Assembly (NCBI RefSeq): GCF_004458765.1
Contig: NZ_SPJX01000491.1
Location: 1 to 64,000 of the forward strand
DNA: 64,000 bases
From: Microvirga pakistanensis
Lineage (GTDB): Bacteria; Pseudomonadota; Alphaproteobacteria; Rhizobiales; Beijerinckiaceae
Direction of reading: 5' to 3'
This document shows positions 15,855 to 23,562 of this stretch, piece by piece. Each line of letters starts with the position of its first letter. Positions within the stretch are counted from its first letter, which is position 1. Both the position numbers and the translations under genes were made by a program. The notes below the pieces were generated by a model that worked only from the letters and a program-made list of their open reading frames with translations, was not told the DNA's origin and did no database searches.

Positions 15855-16796
15855 ATGATCGATCCCGCTCTCTTCGACCCTGCCGCCATCAGCGAGGAGA
15901 TCCGCGCCCAGAACGCGGACATCATCGCCAAGCTCTCGGCTCTTCCCGATCCCATGTCCGTGCCGCCGGCCGTCGTGCGGGAGCGGCGCCGCCAGGGGCT
16001 CGGGCCGTTTCCGCTGCTGCCCCTGAGCCCCGGGGCCAAGGTCATCGAGATCGACGGGCCCGCAGGCCCGATCCCGCTGCGGATCATCGCTCCCGAAAGG
16101 CCGCGGGGCGTCTATCTTCACATCCACGGCGGCGGCTGGACCTGGGGCACCGCGGACGAGCAGGATCCCTGGCTCGACCGTTTGGCCGAGCGCTGCGGCC
16201 TCGCCGTGGTCTCGGTGGAATACCGGCTCGCGCCGGAGGATCCTTACCCTGCCGGTCCCGACGATTGCGAGGCGGCCGCCCTCTGGGCTGTCCGGGAGGC
16301 CGAGAGCCGGTTCGGCACCTCCCGCCTGTTCATCGGGGGCGAATCGGCGGGCGCGCATCTGTCCGCGGTGACGCTCCTGCGCCTGCGCGACAGGCACGGC
16401 CTTACGCCTTTCCGGGGCGCGAACCTGTTCGCCGGCTGCTACGATCTCAACCTGACTCCCAGCGTGCGGCACTGGGGCCCTGAGCGGCTGATCCTCAACA
16501 CCAACGACGTGAGGGTTTTTGCCGACAACTTCGTCGGTCATGCGAGCGACCGCACCAATCCGGACATCTCGCCGCTTCATGCGGACCTCAGGGGATTGCC
16601 GCCGGCTCTCTTCTCGGTCGGCACGAAGGACATGCTGCTCGATGACACGCTCTTCATGGCCTCCCGCTATGCGGCGGCCGGCAACAGGACCGATCTCGCC
16701 CTGTGGCCGGGCGGCTGCCACGTGTTCATCCGCTTCGACAGCGCCATGAGCGAGCAGGCGCTGTCCCGGATCGACGCCTTCATCGAGGCGCTTTGA
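15855..16796 (+). CDS. Alpha/beta hydrolase of the hormone-sensitive lipase family, 313 aa
   Basis: The oxyanion-hole motif HIHGGGW and nucleophile motif GGESAGAHLS are those of alpha/beta hydrolase fold-3 esterases. The acid and base follow in the VGTKDMLLDD and GGCHVFIRF regions. It probably hydrolyses carboxyl esters of small alcohols or aryl compounds in the cytoplasm. The ATG at 15855 (MIDPALFDP) is favoured; an in-frame start 51 bp upstream has no better signal. The gene is divergent from the small membrane protein and ends in a repeat. Confidence 0.9.
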   Translation: MIDPALFDPAAISEEIRAQNADIIAKLSALPDPMSVPPAVVRERRRQGLGPFPLLPLSPGAKVIEIDGPAGPIPLRIIAPERPRGVYLHIHGGGWTWGTADEQDPWLDRLAERCGLAVVSVEYRLAPEDPYPAGPDDCEAAALWAVREAESRFGTSRLFIGGESAGAHLSAVTLLRLRDRHGLTPFRGANLFAGCYDLNLTPSVRHWGPERLILNTNDVRVFADNFVGHASDRTNPDISPLHADLRGLPPALFSVGTKDMLLDDTLFMASRYAAAGNRTDLALWPGGCHVFIRFDSAMSEQALSRIDAFIEAL

Positions 16797-16812
16797 GTTT
16801 TGACAGTACACA

Positions 16813-16860
16813 CCTCATCCTGAGGAGCCGCGAAGCGGCGTCTCGAAGGGCGAGGCTCTA
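16813..16860. repeat. CCTCATCC-type intergenic repeat
   Basis: CCTCATCCTGAGGAGCCG, then a GCCGC...GCGGC stem, TCTCGAAGG and CGAGG make the common alphaproteobacterial CCTCATCCTGAGGAG element. It lies between convergent genes and may act as a transcription stop. Identified from memory of the type only. Confidence 0.6.
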
Positions 16861-16879
16861 GGGGAAGGCAGCGTTAGGC

Positions 16880-17551
16880 TCAATCCGCCCCGGCCGGGGA
16901 GGGGCGCTGGGTCACGCCGATCCTGGAGGCCGCGATCACGGCCTGGGTGCGGCTGTCGACGCCGAGCTTGTCGAGAATGGCGGACACGTGGGCCTTCACG
17001 GTCGCCTCGGACACACCGAGCTCATAGGCGATCTGCTTGTTGAGAAGGCCCTCCGAGAGCATGGTCAGAACGCGGACCTGCTGCGGGGTGAGGGTGCCCA
17101 GACGCCGGACCAGATCGGCAGTCTCGACGTCCTCTGCGGCGGAAAGGTCCACGTCCGGCGGGGTCCAGGTGTCGCCCGCCAGCACCGCCTGGATGGCGCC
17201 GCCGATATTGTCGATGTCGATCGATTTCGGAATGAAGCCCGAGGCCCCGAAATCCATGGCCCGCCGGATCACGTTGGGCTCCTCCGTGGCGGACACGATG
17301 ACGACCGGCAGTTCGGGATATTGGGCCCTAAGGGACATGAGGCCGGAGAAGCCCTGGACCCCCGGCATCGTCAGGTCGAGCAGGATCAGATCGACGTCCC
17401 GTTCCTGGGCCAGGGAGGCATTGAGGTCATCCATGCCGCTGGCCTCGATCACCCGGGCCTCGGGCATGATGGAAGCGACGGACTGTCTCAACGCGCCGCG
17501 AAACAGCGGGTGGTCATCGGCGATGATGATCGTGGTGTTTTGACCCTGCAC
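16880..17551 (-). CDS. NarL/FixJ-type response regulator, 223 aa
   Basis: A receiver domain (5-120) has the acidic pocket ADD (11-13), phospho-acceptor Asp59 in LILLDLTMPG, and the conserved Lys in FIPKS. A LuxR helix-turn-helix closes the protein (about 150-212, LTPQQVRVLTMLSEGLLNKQ then VSEATVKAHVSAIL). It activates or represses genes after phosphorylation. No sensor kinase is adjacent, so it is an orphan within this window. Helix-turn-helix and receiver are both intact. Confidence 0.94.
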   Translation of the reverse strand: MQGQNTTIIIADDHPLFRGALRQSVASIMPEARVIEASGMDDLNASLAQERDVDLILLDLTMPGVQGFSGLMSLRAQYPELPVVIVSATEEPNVIRRAMDFGASGFIPKSIDIDNIGGAIQAVLAGDTWTPPDVDLSAAEDVETADLVRRLGTLTPQQVRVLTMLSEGLLNKQIAYELGVSEATVKAHVSAILDKLGVDSRTQAVIAASRIGVTQRPSPAGAD

Positions 17552-17688
17552 TGCTGCCTTCTCCCACGAGAGCTTTGGTGAGCCTTAGCCGCATCTCTCA
17601 TGAAATAGCAAGGCGGCAATAGAAGGCCACGGCCAATCTATCTGGAAAGATAAGCGGATAACATACGCAAACATACGGGGCCCGTGAG

Positions 17689-18141
17689 TTATGCCCCGAT
17701 GAGGTGCAGAATGAGGTCCCGCCGGTGGGGCCTATCGCGGTGCTCGACGAGATACAGGCCCTGCCAGGTCCCGAGGGCCATCTGCCCCTCCATGACGGGA
17801 ATGCTCAGGGAAACGCCTGACAGAACGGTGCGGATGTGGGCCGGCATGTCGTCCGGTCCCTCCGTCGAATGCACATAGCCCGCATCCCGGGGCGCGAGCC
17901 GGTCGAAGGCGGTCATCAGGTCGAGGCGGACATCGGGATCGGCGTTCTCCTGGATGAGCAGGGAGGCCGACGTATGGCGGCAGAAGATCGTCAGCAGGCC
18001 ATGGAGGAGGCCCGTGGCGAAAACCCAGCGGGAGACCGCATCGGTGATCTCGATGAGGCCCTGACCTTCGGTGTCGACCAGCAGGCGTCCATTGACCTGC
18101 TGCGTCACGCTGCCTTCGGAAAGGGTTTCCACATTCAGCAT
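17689..18141 (-). CDS. YjbQ/UPF0047 family protein (secondary thiamine-phosphate synthase-type), 150 aa
   Basis: The family signature is clear: GQGLIEITDAV near the start, LLTIFCRHTSASLLIQENADPDV in the middle (split by eye), AHIRTVLSGVSLSIPV and LGTWQGLYLVEHRD near the end. The His, Glu and Asp residues form the family's metal-like pocket. E. coli YjbQ shows weak thiamine-phosphate synthase activity; the real role is unsettled. It begins 2 bp after the stop of the DNA ligase gene and is likely in that operon. Confidence 0.92.
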   Translation of the reverse strand: MLNVETLSEGSVTQQVNGRLLVDTEGQGLIEITDAVSRWVFATGLLHGLLTIFCRHTSASLLIQENADPDVRLDLMTAFDRLAPRDAGYVHSTEGPDDMPAHIRTVLSGVSLSIPVMEGQMALGTWQGLYLVEHRDRPHRRDLILHLIGA

Positions 18142-18143
18142 CG

Positions 18144-19865
18144 TCAGGCCTCCTGATCCTTGAGGGGATGAACCTCCTTTTCACCCCGTTCCAGGATCTT
18201 TTCCAGGGTCTCGATCCGATCGGCTTCCGCCGCGGGCTTGTCCCAGCGAATGCGGTTGATGCGGGGAAAGCGCATGGCCACGCCCGATTTGTGCCGGGTC
18301 GAACGCTGCAGGCCCTCGAAGGCGACCTCCAGCACGAGGCCGCGATCCTTGCCGTATTCCACCTCCCGCACGGGACCGAAGCGGTTGACCGTGTGATTGC
18401 GGACATAGCGGTCGAGCTTCACCAGCTCCTCATCGGTAAAGCCGTGATAGGCCTTGCCCACGGGGACGAGCTCCTCGCCACGGGGCCCGTCGCGCCAGAC
18501 GCCGAAGGTGTAATCGGAATAAAAGGACGAGCGCTTCCCGTGCCCGCGCTGGCCATACATCATCACCGCGTCGACGAGGTAGGGGTCGCGCTTCCACTTG
18601 TACCAATGCCCCTTGGGACGGCCGGGCAGGTAAGGGCTATTGGCCCGCTTCACCATGCAGCCCTCGATCGCGTCCGCATCGGGGCCTGCGCCGACGGAGG
18701 TCGGATCGGCGCGGGCGGCGGCCAGATCCTCCCAGGTCCCGAACGGCACCATGGGAGACAGATCGATGCGGGGATCGCCGATGCGGGCCACGAGCGCCTC
18801 CAGGCGCCTGCGCCGCTCGATGAACGGAAGATCGCGCAAATCCTCGCCGCCTTCGGTGAGAATGTCGTAGACCCGCAGATGGGCCGGGAACTCGGCGACG
18901 AGCTTCGGCGTCACGGCTTTTCGGTTGAGGCGCTGCTGCAGCACGTTGAAGCTCTGCACCAGCCCGTCGCGCACGATCAGCAGCTCCCCGTCGATGGCCC
19001 CCTCGAAGGTCAAGGCCTCGACGAGGTCGGGAAAGGCACGGGACACATCCTCGCCCGTGCGCGAATAGATGCGCCGCACCGGACGTCCATGGCCGTCATG
19101 GCCGGCAACCGCCTGCAGACGAATGCCGTCCCATTTCCACTCGGCCAGGAAATCGGCCGCGTCGAGCTTCTCGAAATCCTCGTCCTCGAGCGGATGCGAC
19201 AGCATCGGCGGCCGAAACGGCGCCGGATTGCCGGATTCCGGCTTGGGTCCGCGACCCTCGACCCAGGCGAAAAGGTCTTCATAAGGAGCCTCCAGGCCGT
19301 GCCAGATCAGCTCGACCTCGTCGGGCTCCATCCCGCCGAGCTGGGCGACGGCCGTTTTCGCCAGCCGGGCCGAAACGCCCACGCGCAGCTCGCGCGTGAT
19401 GAGCTTCAACAGCGCCCAGCGTCCCGTCTCGTCGAGGGCGTCGAGCCAGCCTGCGACCTTCGCGGGGAGGTCGCTCTTGCTTGTGGTGGCGAGCGTCTCC
19501 ACCACTTCCGTGAGGGTGGGGACATGAGGGGGCGGATTGTTGTGGCCGATGGCGGGGGTGCCGGCGGACGCGGGCGCGACGCTCTCGTGCCCCGGTGCGG
19601 GCCAGATGAGCGCCGCCGTTTCCGCGAGATCGCCCACATAGTGATAGGACATGCGGAAAAGCTCCGGATCCGTGCGCTCCTCCACGAGGCCGCGGATCAG
19701 GCCGGGCTTGGCTTCCTTGAACATCAGCGCATTGGTCATGGCGGCGAGCGCATAGCCGCGCTCCGGGTCCGGGGTATGCCGGAAGTAATCCATGATGAGC
19801 CGCAGCTTGGCATTGCGGCGCGGCTCGTAGGCCAGCCGGTCGAGGAGGGCGGCAAAGCGGTTCAT
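18144..19865 (-). CDS. ATP-dependent DNA ligase (ligase-associated DNA-damage response type), 573 aa
   Basis: An N-terminal helical DNA-binding domain (1-205) is followed by the nucleotidyltransferase core with the AMP-accepting Lys244 in KWDGIR, then motifs IDGELL and EGCMVKR, and a C-terminal OB domain (about 440-550). A linker rich in Pro and Asn (about 90-115) is unusual but in frame. This is the cisplatin-damage-response ligase type that travels with an exonuclease, an Lhr-like helicase and the PdeM phosphoesterase. Its start overlaps the exonuclease stop (ATGA, 19862-19865). It seals nicks during a non-replicative repair route. Confidence 0.95.
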   Translation of the reverse strand: MNRFAALLDRLAYEPRRNAKLRLIMDYFRHTPDPERGYALAAMTNALMFKEAKPGLIRGLVEERTDPELFRMSYHYVGDLAETAALIWPAPGHESVAPASAGTPAIGHNNPPPHVPTLTEVVETLATTSKSDLPAKVAGWLDALDETGRWALLKLITRELRVGVSARLAKTAVAQLGGMEPDEVELIWHGLEAPYEDLFAWVEGRGPKPESGNPAPFRPPMLSHPLEDEDFEKLDAADFLAEWKWDGIRLQAVAGHDGHGRPVRRIYSRTGEDVSRAFPDLVEALTFEGAIDGELLIVRDGLVQSFNVLQQRLNRKAVTPKLVAEFPAHLRVYDILTEGGEDLRDLPFIERRRRLEALVARIGDPRIDLSPMVPFGTWEDLAAARADPTSVGAGPDADAIEGCMVKRANSPYLPGRPKGHWYKWKRDPYLVDAVMMYGQRGHGKRSSFYSDYTFGVWRDGPRGEELVPVGKAYHGFTDEELVKLDRYVRNHTVNRFGPVREVEYGKDRGLVLEVAFEGLQRSTRHKSGVAMRFPRINRIRWDKPAAEADRIETLEKILERGEKEVHPLKDQEA

Positions 19866-20905
19866 GCGTCGCCTCCCGCCTGCGGTGCTTCCTCCACCTC
19901 ACCCTCGTCGCCGTAGCCGAGCATGTGGAGCGGACGTGCCTTGATGCCGTGCGTGGTGCACCAATGGACGAGCGCATCCTCCTGGCCATGGGTGACCCAG
20001 ACTTCGCCTGCGCCGGTTTCGCGGATCGTGCGGCACAGATCGTCCCAGTCGGAATGATCGGAGATCACGAGCGGCAGCTCCACACCCTTCTGGCGCGCCC
20101 GCGCCCGCACGCGCATCCAGCCGGACGCGAAGCATGTGACGGGATCGGGGAAGCGGCGGGACCAGAGATCCTGGATCGAGGAGGGCGGGCAGACCACGAT
20201 GGCGCCCGCGAGCTTCGAGCGTTCGGAGGCTGCGACCTTGGGCGTCTCGCCGAGGGGGATGCCTTCCGACTTGTAGAATTCCGTCAGGCGCTCCATGGCC
20301 CCGTGCAGATAGATCGGCCTGTCGTAGCCCTCCTCCCGCAGGAGCGCCATCACCCGCTGCGCCTTGCCCAGCGCGTAGGCGCCGACGATGTGGGCCCGCT
20401 CGGGAAAGAGCGCAACGGAATCGAGGAGCTTGCGCACCTCGGCCCGTGTGTCGGGGTGGCGGAAAACGGGAAGGCCGAAGGTCGCCTCCGTGATGAACAC
20501 ATCGCAGGATACGAGCTCGTAGGGCAGGCAGGTGGGATCCTCGGCGCGCTTGTAGTCGCCCGACACCACCACGCGGGTGCCGCCTGCCTCGATGGAAATC
20601 TGGGCCGAGCCCAGCACGTGCCCAGCCGGCGTGAAGCGCACGCTCACGTCCCCGAGCCGGAGGCTCTCACCGAGCGAGGCTTCCTGCGTGCCTCCGGCGA
20701 AGTCCTCGCCGTAGCGCACGCCCATGATGCGCAGGGTCTCGCGGGTTGCCAGCACGGCTCTGTGGCCGGAGCGCGCATGGTCGGAATGGCCGTGGGTAAT
20801 GAGTGCCCGTTTCACGGGCCGGACCGGATCGATGTGAAAGTCGCCGAGGGGACAATAGAGCCCTTGCGGGGTCTGGGTCAGGATATCGGTGGAGCGCAAC
20901 GCCAT
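19862..20905 (-). CDS. Ligase-associated DNA-damage response exonuclease (metallo-beta-lactamase fold), 347 aa
   Basis: The HGHSDH motif (38-43) and the GHVLGSAQ and SGDYKR stretches define the metallo-beta-lactamase/beta-CASP nuclease class related to SNM1 and CPSF-73, a zinc-dependent DNA or RNA nuclease. Family members are always linked to the ATP-dependent ligase, and this one is directly upstream with a 4-bp overlap. It probably trims DNA ends before ligation. A GTCATCCC-type repeat lies upstream of the start at 20905. Confidence 0.95.
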   Translation of the reverse strand: MALRSTDILTQTPQGLYCPLGDFHIDPVRPVKRALITHGHSDHARSGHRAVLATRETLRIMGVRYGEDFAGGTQEASLGESLRLGDVSVRFTPAGHVLGSAQISIEAGGTRVVVSGDYKRAEDPTCLPYELVSCDVFITEATFGLPVFRHPDTRAEVRKLLDSVALFPERAHIVGAYALGKAQRVMALLREEGYDRPIYLHGAMERLTEFYKSEGIPLGETPKVAASERSKLAGAIVVCPPSSIQDLWSRRFPDPVTCFASGWMRVRARARQKGVELPLVISDHSDWDDLCRTIRETGAGEVWVTHGQEDALVHWCTTHGIKARPLHMLGYGDEGEVEEAPQAGGDA

Positions 20906-20960
20906 GGGTCAAAATATAGTGTTCGATCGGCCGATGTCAGGCTCGACGGCATGGGCATCT

Positions 20961-21049
20961 GTCATCCCCGGCGGGCCGCTGGGTCCGAAGGATCCACTCC
21001 CACGCGTTGAGTCGGGGATTTCCCCCGTCTCGCGACGGTCGGGCATGAC
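20961..21049. repeat. GTCATCCC-type intergenic repeat
   Basis: The element starts GTCATCCCCGGC and ends GGGCATGAC, with ends inverted (GTCAT/ATGAC). It occupies most of the 224-bp space between the divergent exonuclease and methyltransferase genes. A shorter relative is at 38292-38317. Confidence 0.55.
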
Positions 21050-21129
21050 AGTTTCTGCGCAACCCATAGATCCAAACGGATCTCCCTCCTCCCATTGACA
21101 GGCCCTCGTCTCTCCCGCATGGCAAGGCA

Positions 21130-22059
21130 ATGCTGCTGCCCCCGTCTTTCCGCTCCTCCGGCGATGTTCTGGCCGACCGCCGCTACGAATATGCCAGCGC
21201 CGCCTTCGACGAGCGCGACTTCGAGGCTGCCGCGGATCTGGCCCGGCAGGTGCTGGAGCTGGCGCCCGGTTTCGCCCCGGCCCACGCCCTCCTGGGGCGC
21301 TCATTGGCCGAACTCGGAGCGCGGGACGAAGCCGTGCAGGCCCTGCGCCAGGCGCTCGGCCTCGAGCCGGAGGATGTCCTGGGCGTGCGCATCGATCTGG
21401 CCCGCCTCGGCGATCTGCCGGCCGATGGGGCGATGACCGATGCTTATGTGCGGGCGCTGTTCGACGAATACGCTCCCAAGTTCGAGCGGCACCTCACCAG
21501 GAGCCTGTCCTATTGCGGGCCGGAGCTCATCGCGGATGCGCTGCGCCGCGCGTGCTCCAAGCGGATCAGGGAGTACCGGTTCGGATTGACGCTGGATCTC
21601 GGCTGCGGCACGGGGCTGATGGGGCAGGCGCTCGACGGATTATGCGCGTCGCTCATCGGGGTCGATCTGTCGCCGCGCATGCTCGAGAAGGCGGAACGGA
21701 CGAAGCTCTATGACGGCCTTCACGAAGGGGAGCTCGTCTCGTTCCTGAAAGGCCGCGCGGATGCGGAGGCCGACCTCGTGGTGGCGGCGGACGTGTTCGT
21801 CTACATGGCTGCCCTCGATGACGTCTTCCGTGAGGCGCATCGCGTACTGAGGCGCGAGGGGCTCTTCGCCTTCACGGTGCAGGCGCATGAAGGCGATGGT
21901 TTCTTGCTCGGCCAGGATGCGCGCTACGCCCATGCCGAACGTTACCTGCGCGCCCTTGCCGACGCAAATGCTTTGACGCCGGTGGTCCTGGAGCCGGTCT
22001 CGACCCGGGAGGACCGCGGCGTGCCGGTTCCCGGACTGCTGGCCGTGATGCAGCGCTGA
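21130..22059 (+). CDS. TPR-containing class I SAM-dependent methyltransferase, 309 aa
   Basis: Two TPR-like helices (about 15-85, AAFDERDFEAAADLARQVLE then ALLGRSLAELG) precede a Rossmann methyltransferase core with LDLGCGTGLMG (motif I), GVDLSPRMLEKAE (motif II) and DLVVAADVFVYM (motif IV). The architecture matches the TPR/methyltransferase fusions of alphaproteobacteria. Substrate is unknown; the TPR part suggests a protein target. It interrupts the ligase-associated gene set together with the next two genes. Confidence 0.88.
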   Translation: MLLPPSFRSSGDVLADRRYEYASAAFDERDFEAAADLARQVLELAPGFAPAHALLGRSLAELGARDEAVQALRQALGLEPEDVLGVRIDLARLGDLPADGAMTDAYVRALFDEYAPKFERHLTRSLSYCGPELIADALRRACSKRIREYRFGLTLDLGCGTGLMGQALDGLCASLIGVDLSPRMLEKAERTKLYDGLHEGELVSFLKGRADAEADLVVAADVFVYMAALDDVFREAHRVLRREGLFAFTVQAHEGDGFLLGQDARYAHAERYLRALADANALTPVVLEPVSTREDRGVPVPGLLAVMQR

Positions 22060-22063
22060 TCGC

Positions 22064-22882
22064 TCAAGCCGCCGGCATCGACGGATGGGGCGCGGATTCC
22101 CAGCAGCCCAGCACCGATTGATCGAAATCGATGATCGATCCCGTCATCATCCCGGACTCGGGGCTGGCGAGGAACGCCACGGCCCGCGCGACTTCCGCCG
22201 GATCGAGCAGACGGCCGAAGGGCTGCTCCTTCGCGGCTTTGTCGAGCCAGCCGTCCTGCGCTCCGTGATAGGTGCGCATGATACGGTCCTCGCCTGGCGT
22301 GTTCATCCAGCCGATGTTGAGGCCGTTCACCCGGATGCGCCAGGGCATGAGGCTGAAGGCTGCGTTCCTGGTCAGCGTCGCGAGCGCGCCCTTCGAGCCG
22401 CAATAGGCGGAAATGAAGGGCTGTCCGCCATGAGCCGACATGGACAGGATATTGACCATCGCACCCTCGATGCGCTCGCGTCGCATGATCTTGGCGGCCT
22501 CCTGCATGAGGAAGAAGGGCGCGCGCACGTTCACGGCGAACATGCGGTCGAACAGCTCCGGGCTCGTGTCGAAGATCGTGCCGCGGTCGGTCATGCCGGC
22601 CGCGTTGACCAAAACATCCATCCGTCCGAACGCCTGTTCCGCCCGTGCCGTGACCGCGCGGGCCTCGTCGACGCTGGCAAGGTCAGCCTGCACGAATTCC
22701 GTGCGGCAGCCCTGAGCCGTGATCTCCTTCGCGACCGCCGCGCCCCGCTCGGCATTGCGCCCGCAGATGACGAGCCCGGCCGCGCCCCGCTCGGCGAGCA
22801 CGCGCGCAATCGCCTCGCCGACACCCTGCGTGCCCCCGGTCACGACGGCAATGGCGTTCCTGAACTGGGCTGGATTGGACAT
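22064..22882 (-). CDS. Short-chain dehydrogenase/reductase (SDR), 272 aa
   Basis: The NAD(P)-binding motif TGGTQGVGEAIA at the N-terminus, the NVRAPF stretch, an active-site Ser and a YCGSKGAL motif (Tyr and Lys of YxxxK) are all present. It would oxidise or reduce an alcohol/ketone pair. The start at 22882 has AAGGGGA as binding site; an upstream Met at 22945 would only add a non-homologous lead. It converges on the methyltransferase gene with 4 bp between. Substrate cannot be told. Confidence 0.92.
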   Translation of the reverse strand: MSNPAQFRNAIAVVTGGTQGVGEAIARVLAERGAAGLVICGRNAERGAAVAKEITAQGCRTEFVQADLASVDEARAVTARAEQAFGRMDVLVNAAGMTDRGTIFDTSPELFDRMFAVNVRAPFFLMQEAAKIMRRERIEGAMVNILSMSAHGGQPFISAYCGSKGALATLTRNAAFSLMPWRIRVNGLNIGWMNTPGEDRIMRTYHGAQDGWLDKAAKEQPFGRLLDPAEVARAVAFLASPESGMMTGSIIDFDQSVLGCWESAPHPSMPAA

Positions 22883-22971
22883 GGCGTTCCCCTTTTTTGA
22901 GTTTTCAGTTGGCCCGAGCTGAAATGATCTTGCGCCGGATAGCAAGTCGGCAAAGGAAGCGGTTCACACCT

Positions 22972-23457
22972 TCAGGCCCTCACCAGTTCCTTCGTCATCT
23001 CCCAGCAGGCGACCTCGACCGGCCCGTTCAGGGTTTCGGCTTCTTCCATCAGGGTGGCCGTGTGGCGCCAGCCACAACGCTCGTAGAAGCGCCGAGCGCT
23101 GTCGTTGCCGACCAGGCAATGGAGCTCGGCACACTCGAAGCCCCCGGCCCGGATGGCGTTTTCGCTGCGCTCCAAGAGGGCTCGGCCGATCCCCAGGCTC
23201 CGTCCTTCGGGCAGGACATAAAGCTGACCGAGACGGCAGCCGGTCCAGGCGGCGAAGCCCAGGATCCTCCCTTGGGACAGCGCGACCAAGGGAGCAGTCG
23301 GGAACCGCCTTGCCCGTGCAACGAAAAATGCCTCGTCGCGATACGCAGCCACGCTGGCCGGCTGGAGGGAGGCCTGGGTTTCTCGCCAAACCGCGTGGTA
23401 GAGCTGGCCGATCTCCTTGAGCTCATCCCGTCGAGCCGTTCTGATGCCATCGCCCAT
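22972..23457 (-). CDS. GNAT family N-acetyltransferase, 161 aa
   Basis: A GNAT fold is indicated by the acetyl-CoA loop LGIGRALLERSENAIRAGG (RxxGxG/A-like part SLGIGR), the preceding strand GQLYVLPEGR, and ARRFYERCGWR near the end, a common GNAT C-terminal motif. It transfers an acetyl group to an amine on an unknown acceptor. It is read in the same direction as the SDR gene, about 90 bp away, and is divergent from the helicase gene. Confidence 0.9.
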   Translation of the reverse strand: MGDGIRTARRDELKEIGQLYHAVWRETQASLQPASVAAYRDEAFFVARARRFPTAPLVALSQGRILGFAAWTGCRLGQLYVLPEGRSLGIGRALLERSENAIRAGGFECAELHCLVGNDSARRFYERCGWRHTATLMEEAETLNGPVEVACWEMTKELVRA

Positions 23458-23562
23458 GATGCCCTCCGGTCATCCGAGCTAAGGGGAGGGGAGCATCACG
23501 GTCAAGGCCCGGCTTTCATCCGCCGTGGCGAAACTCTCCAACGGAGCCTATCTTGGAGAGGC

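Noticed and set aside
13954..15858. A 634-codon plus-strand open frame opposite the MATE gene
   Set aside because: The composition is a shadow (repeated Gly/Glu/Asp/Gln/Arg), while the opposite strand gives a clear transporter.
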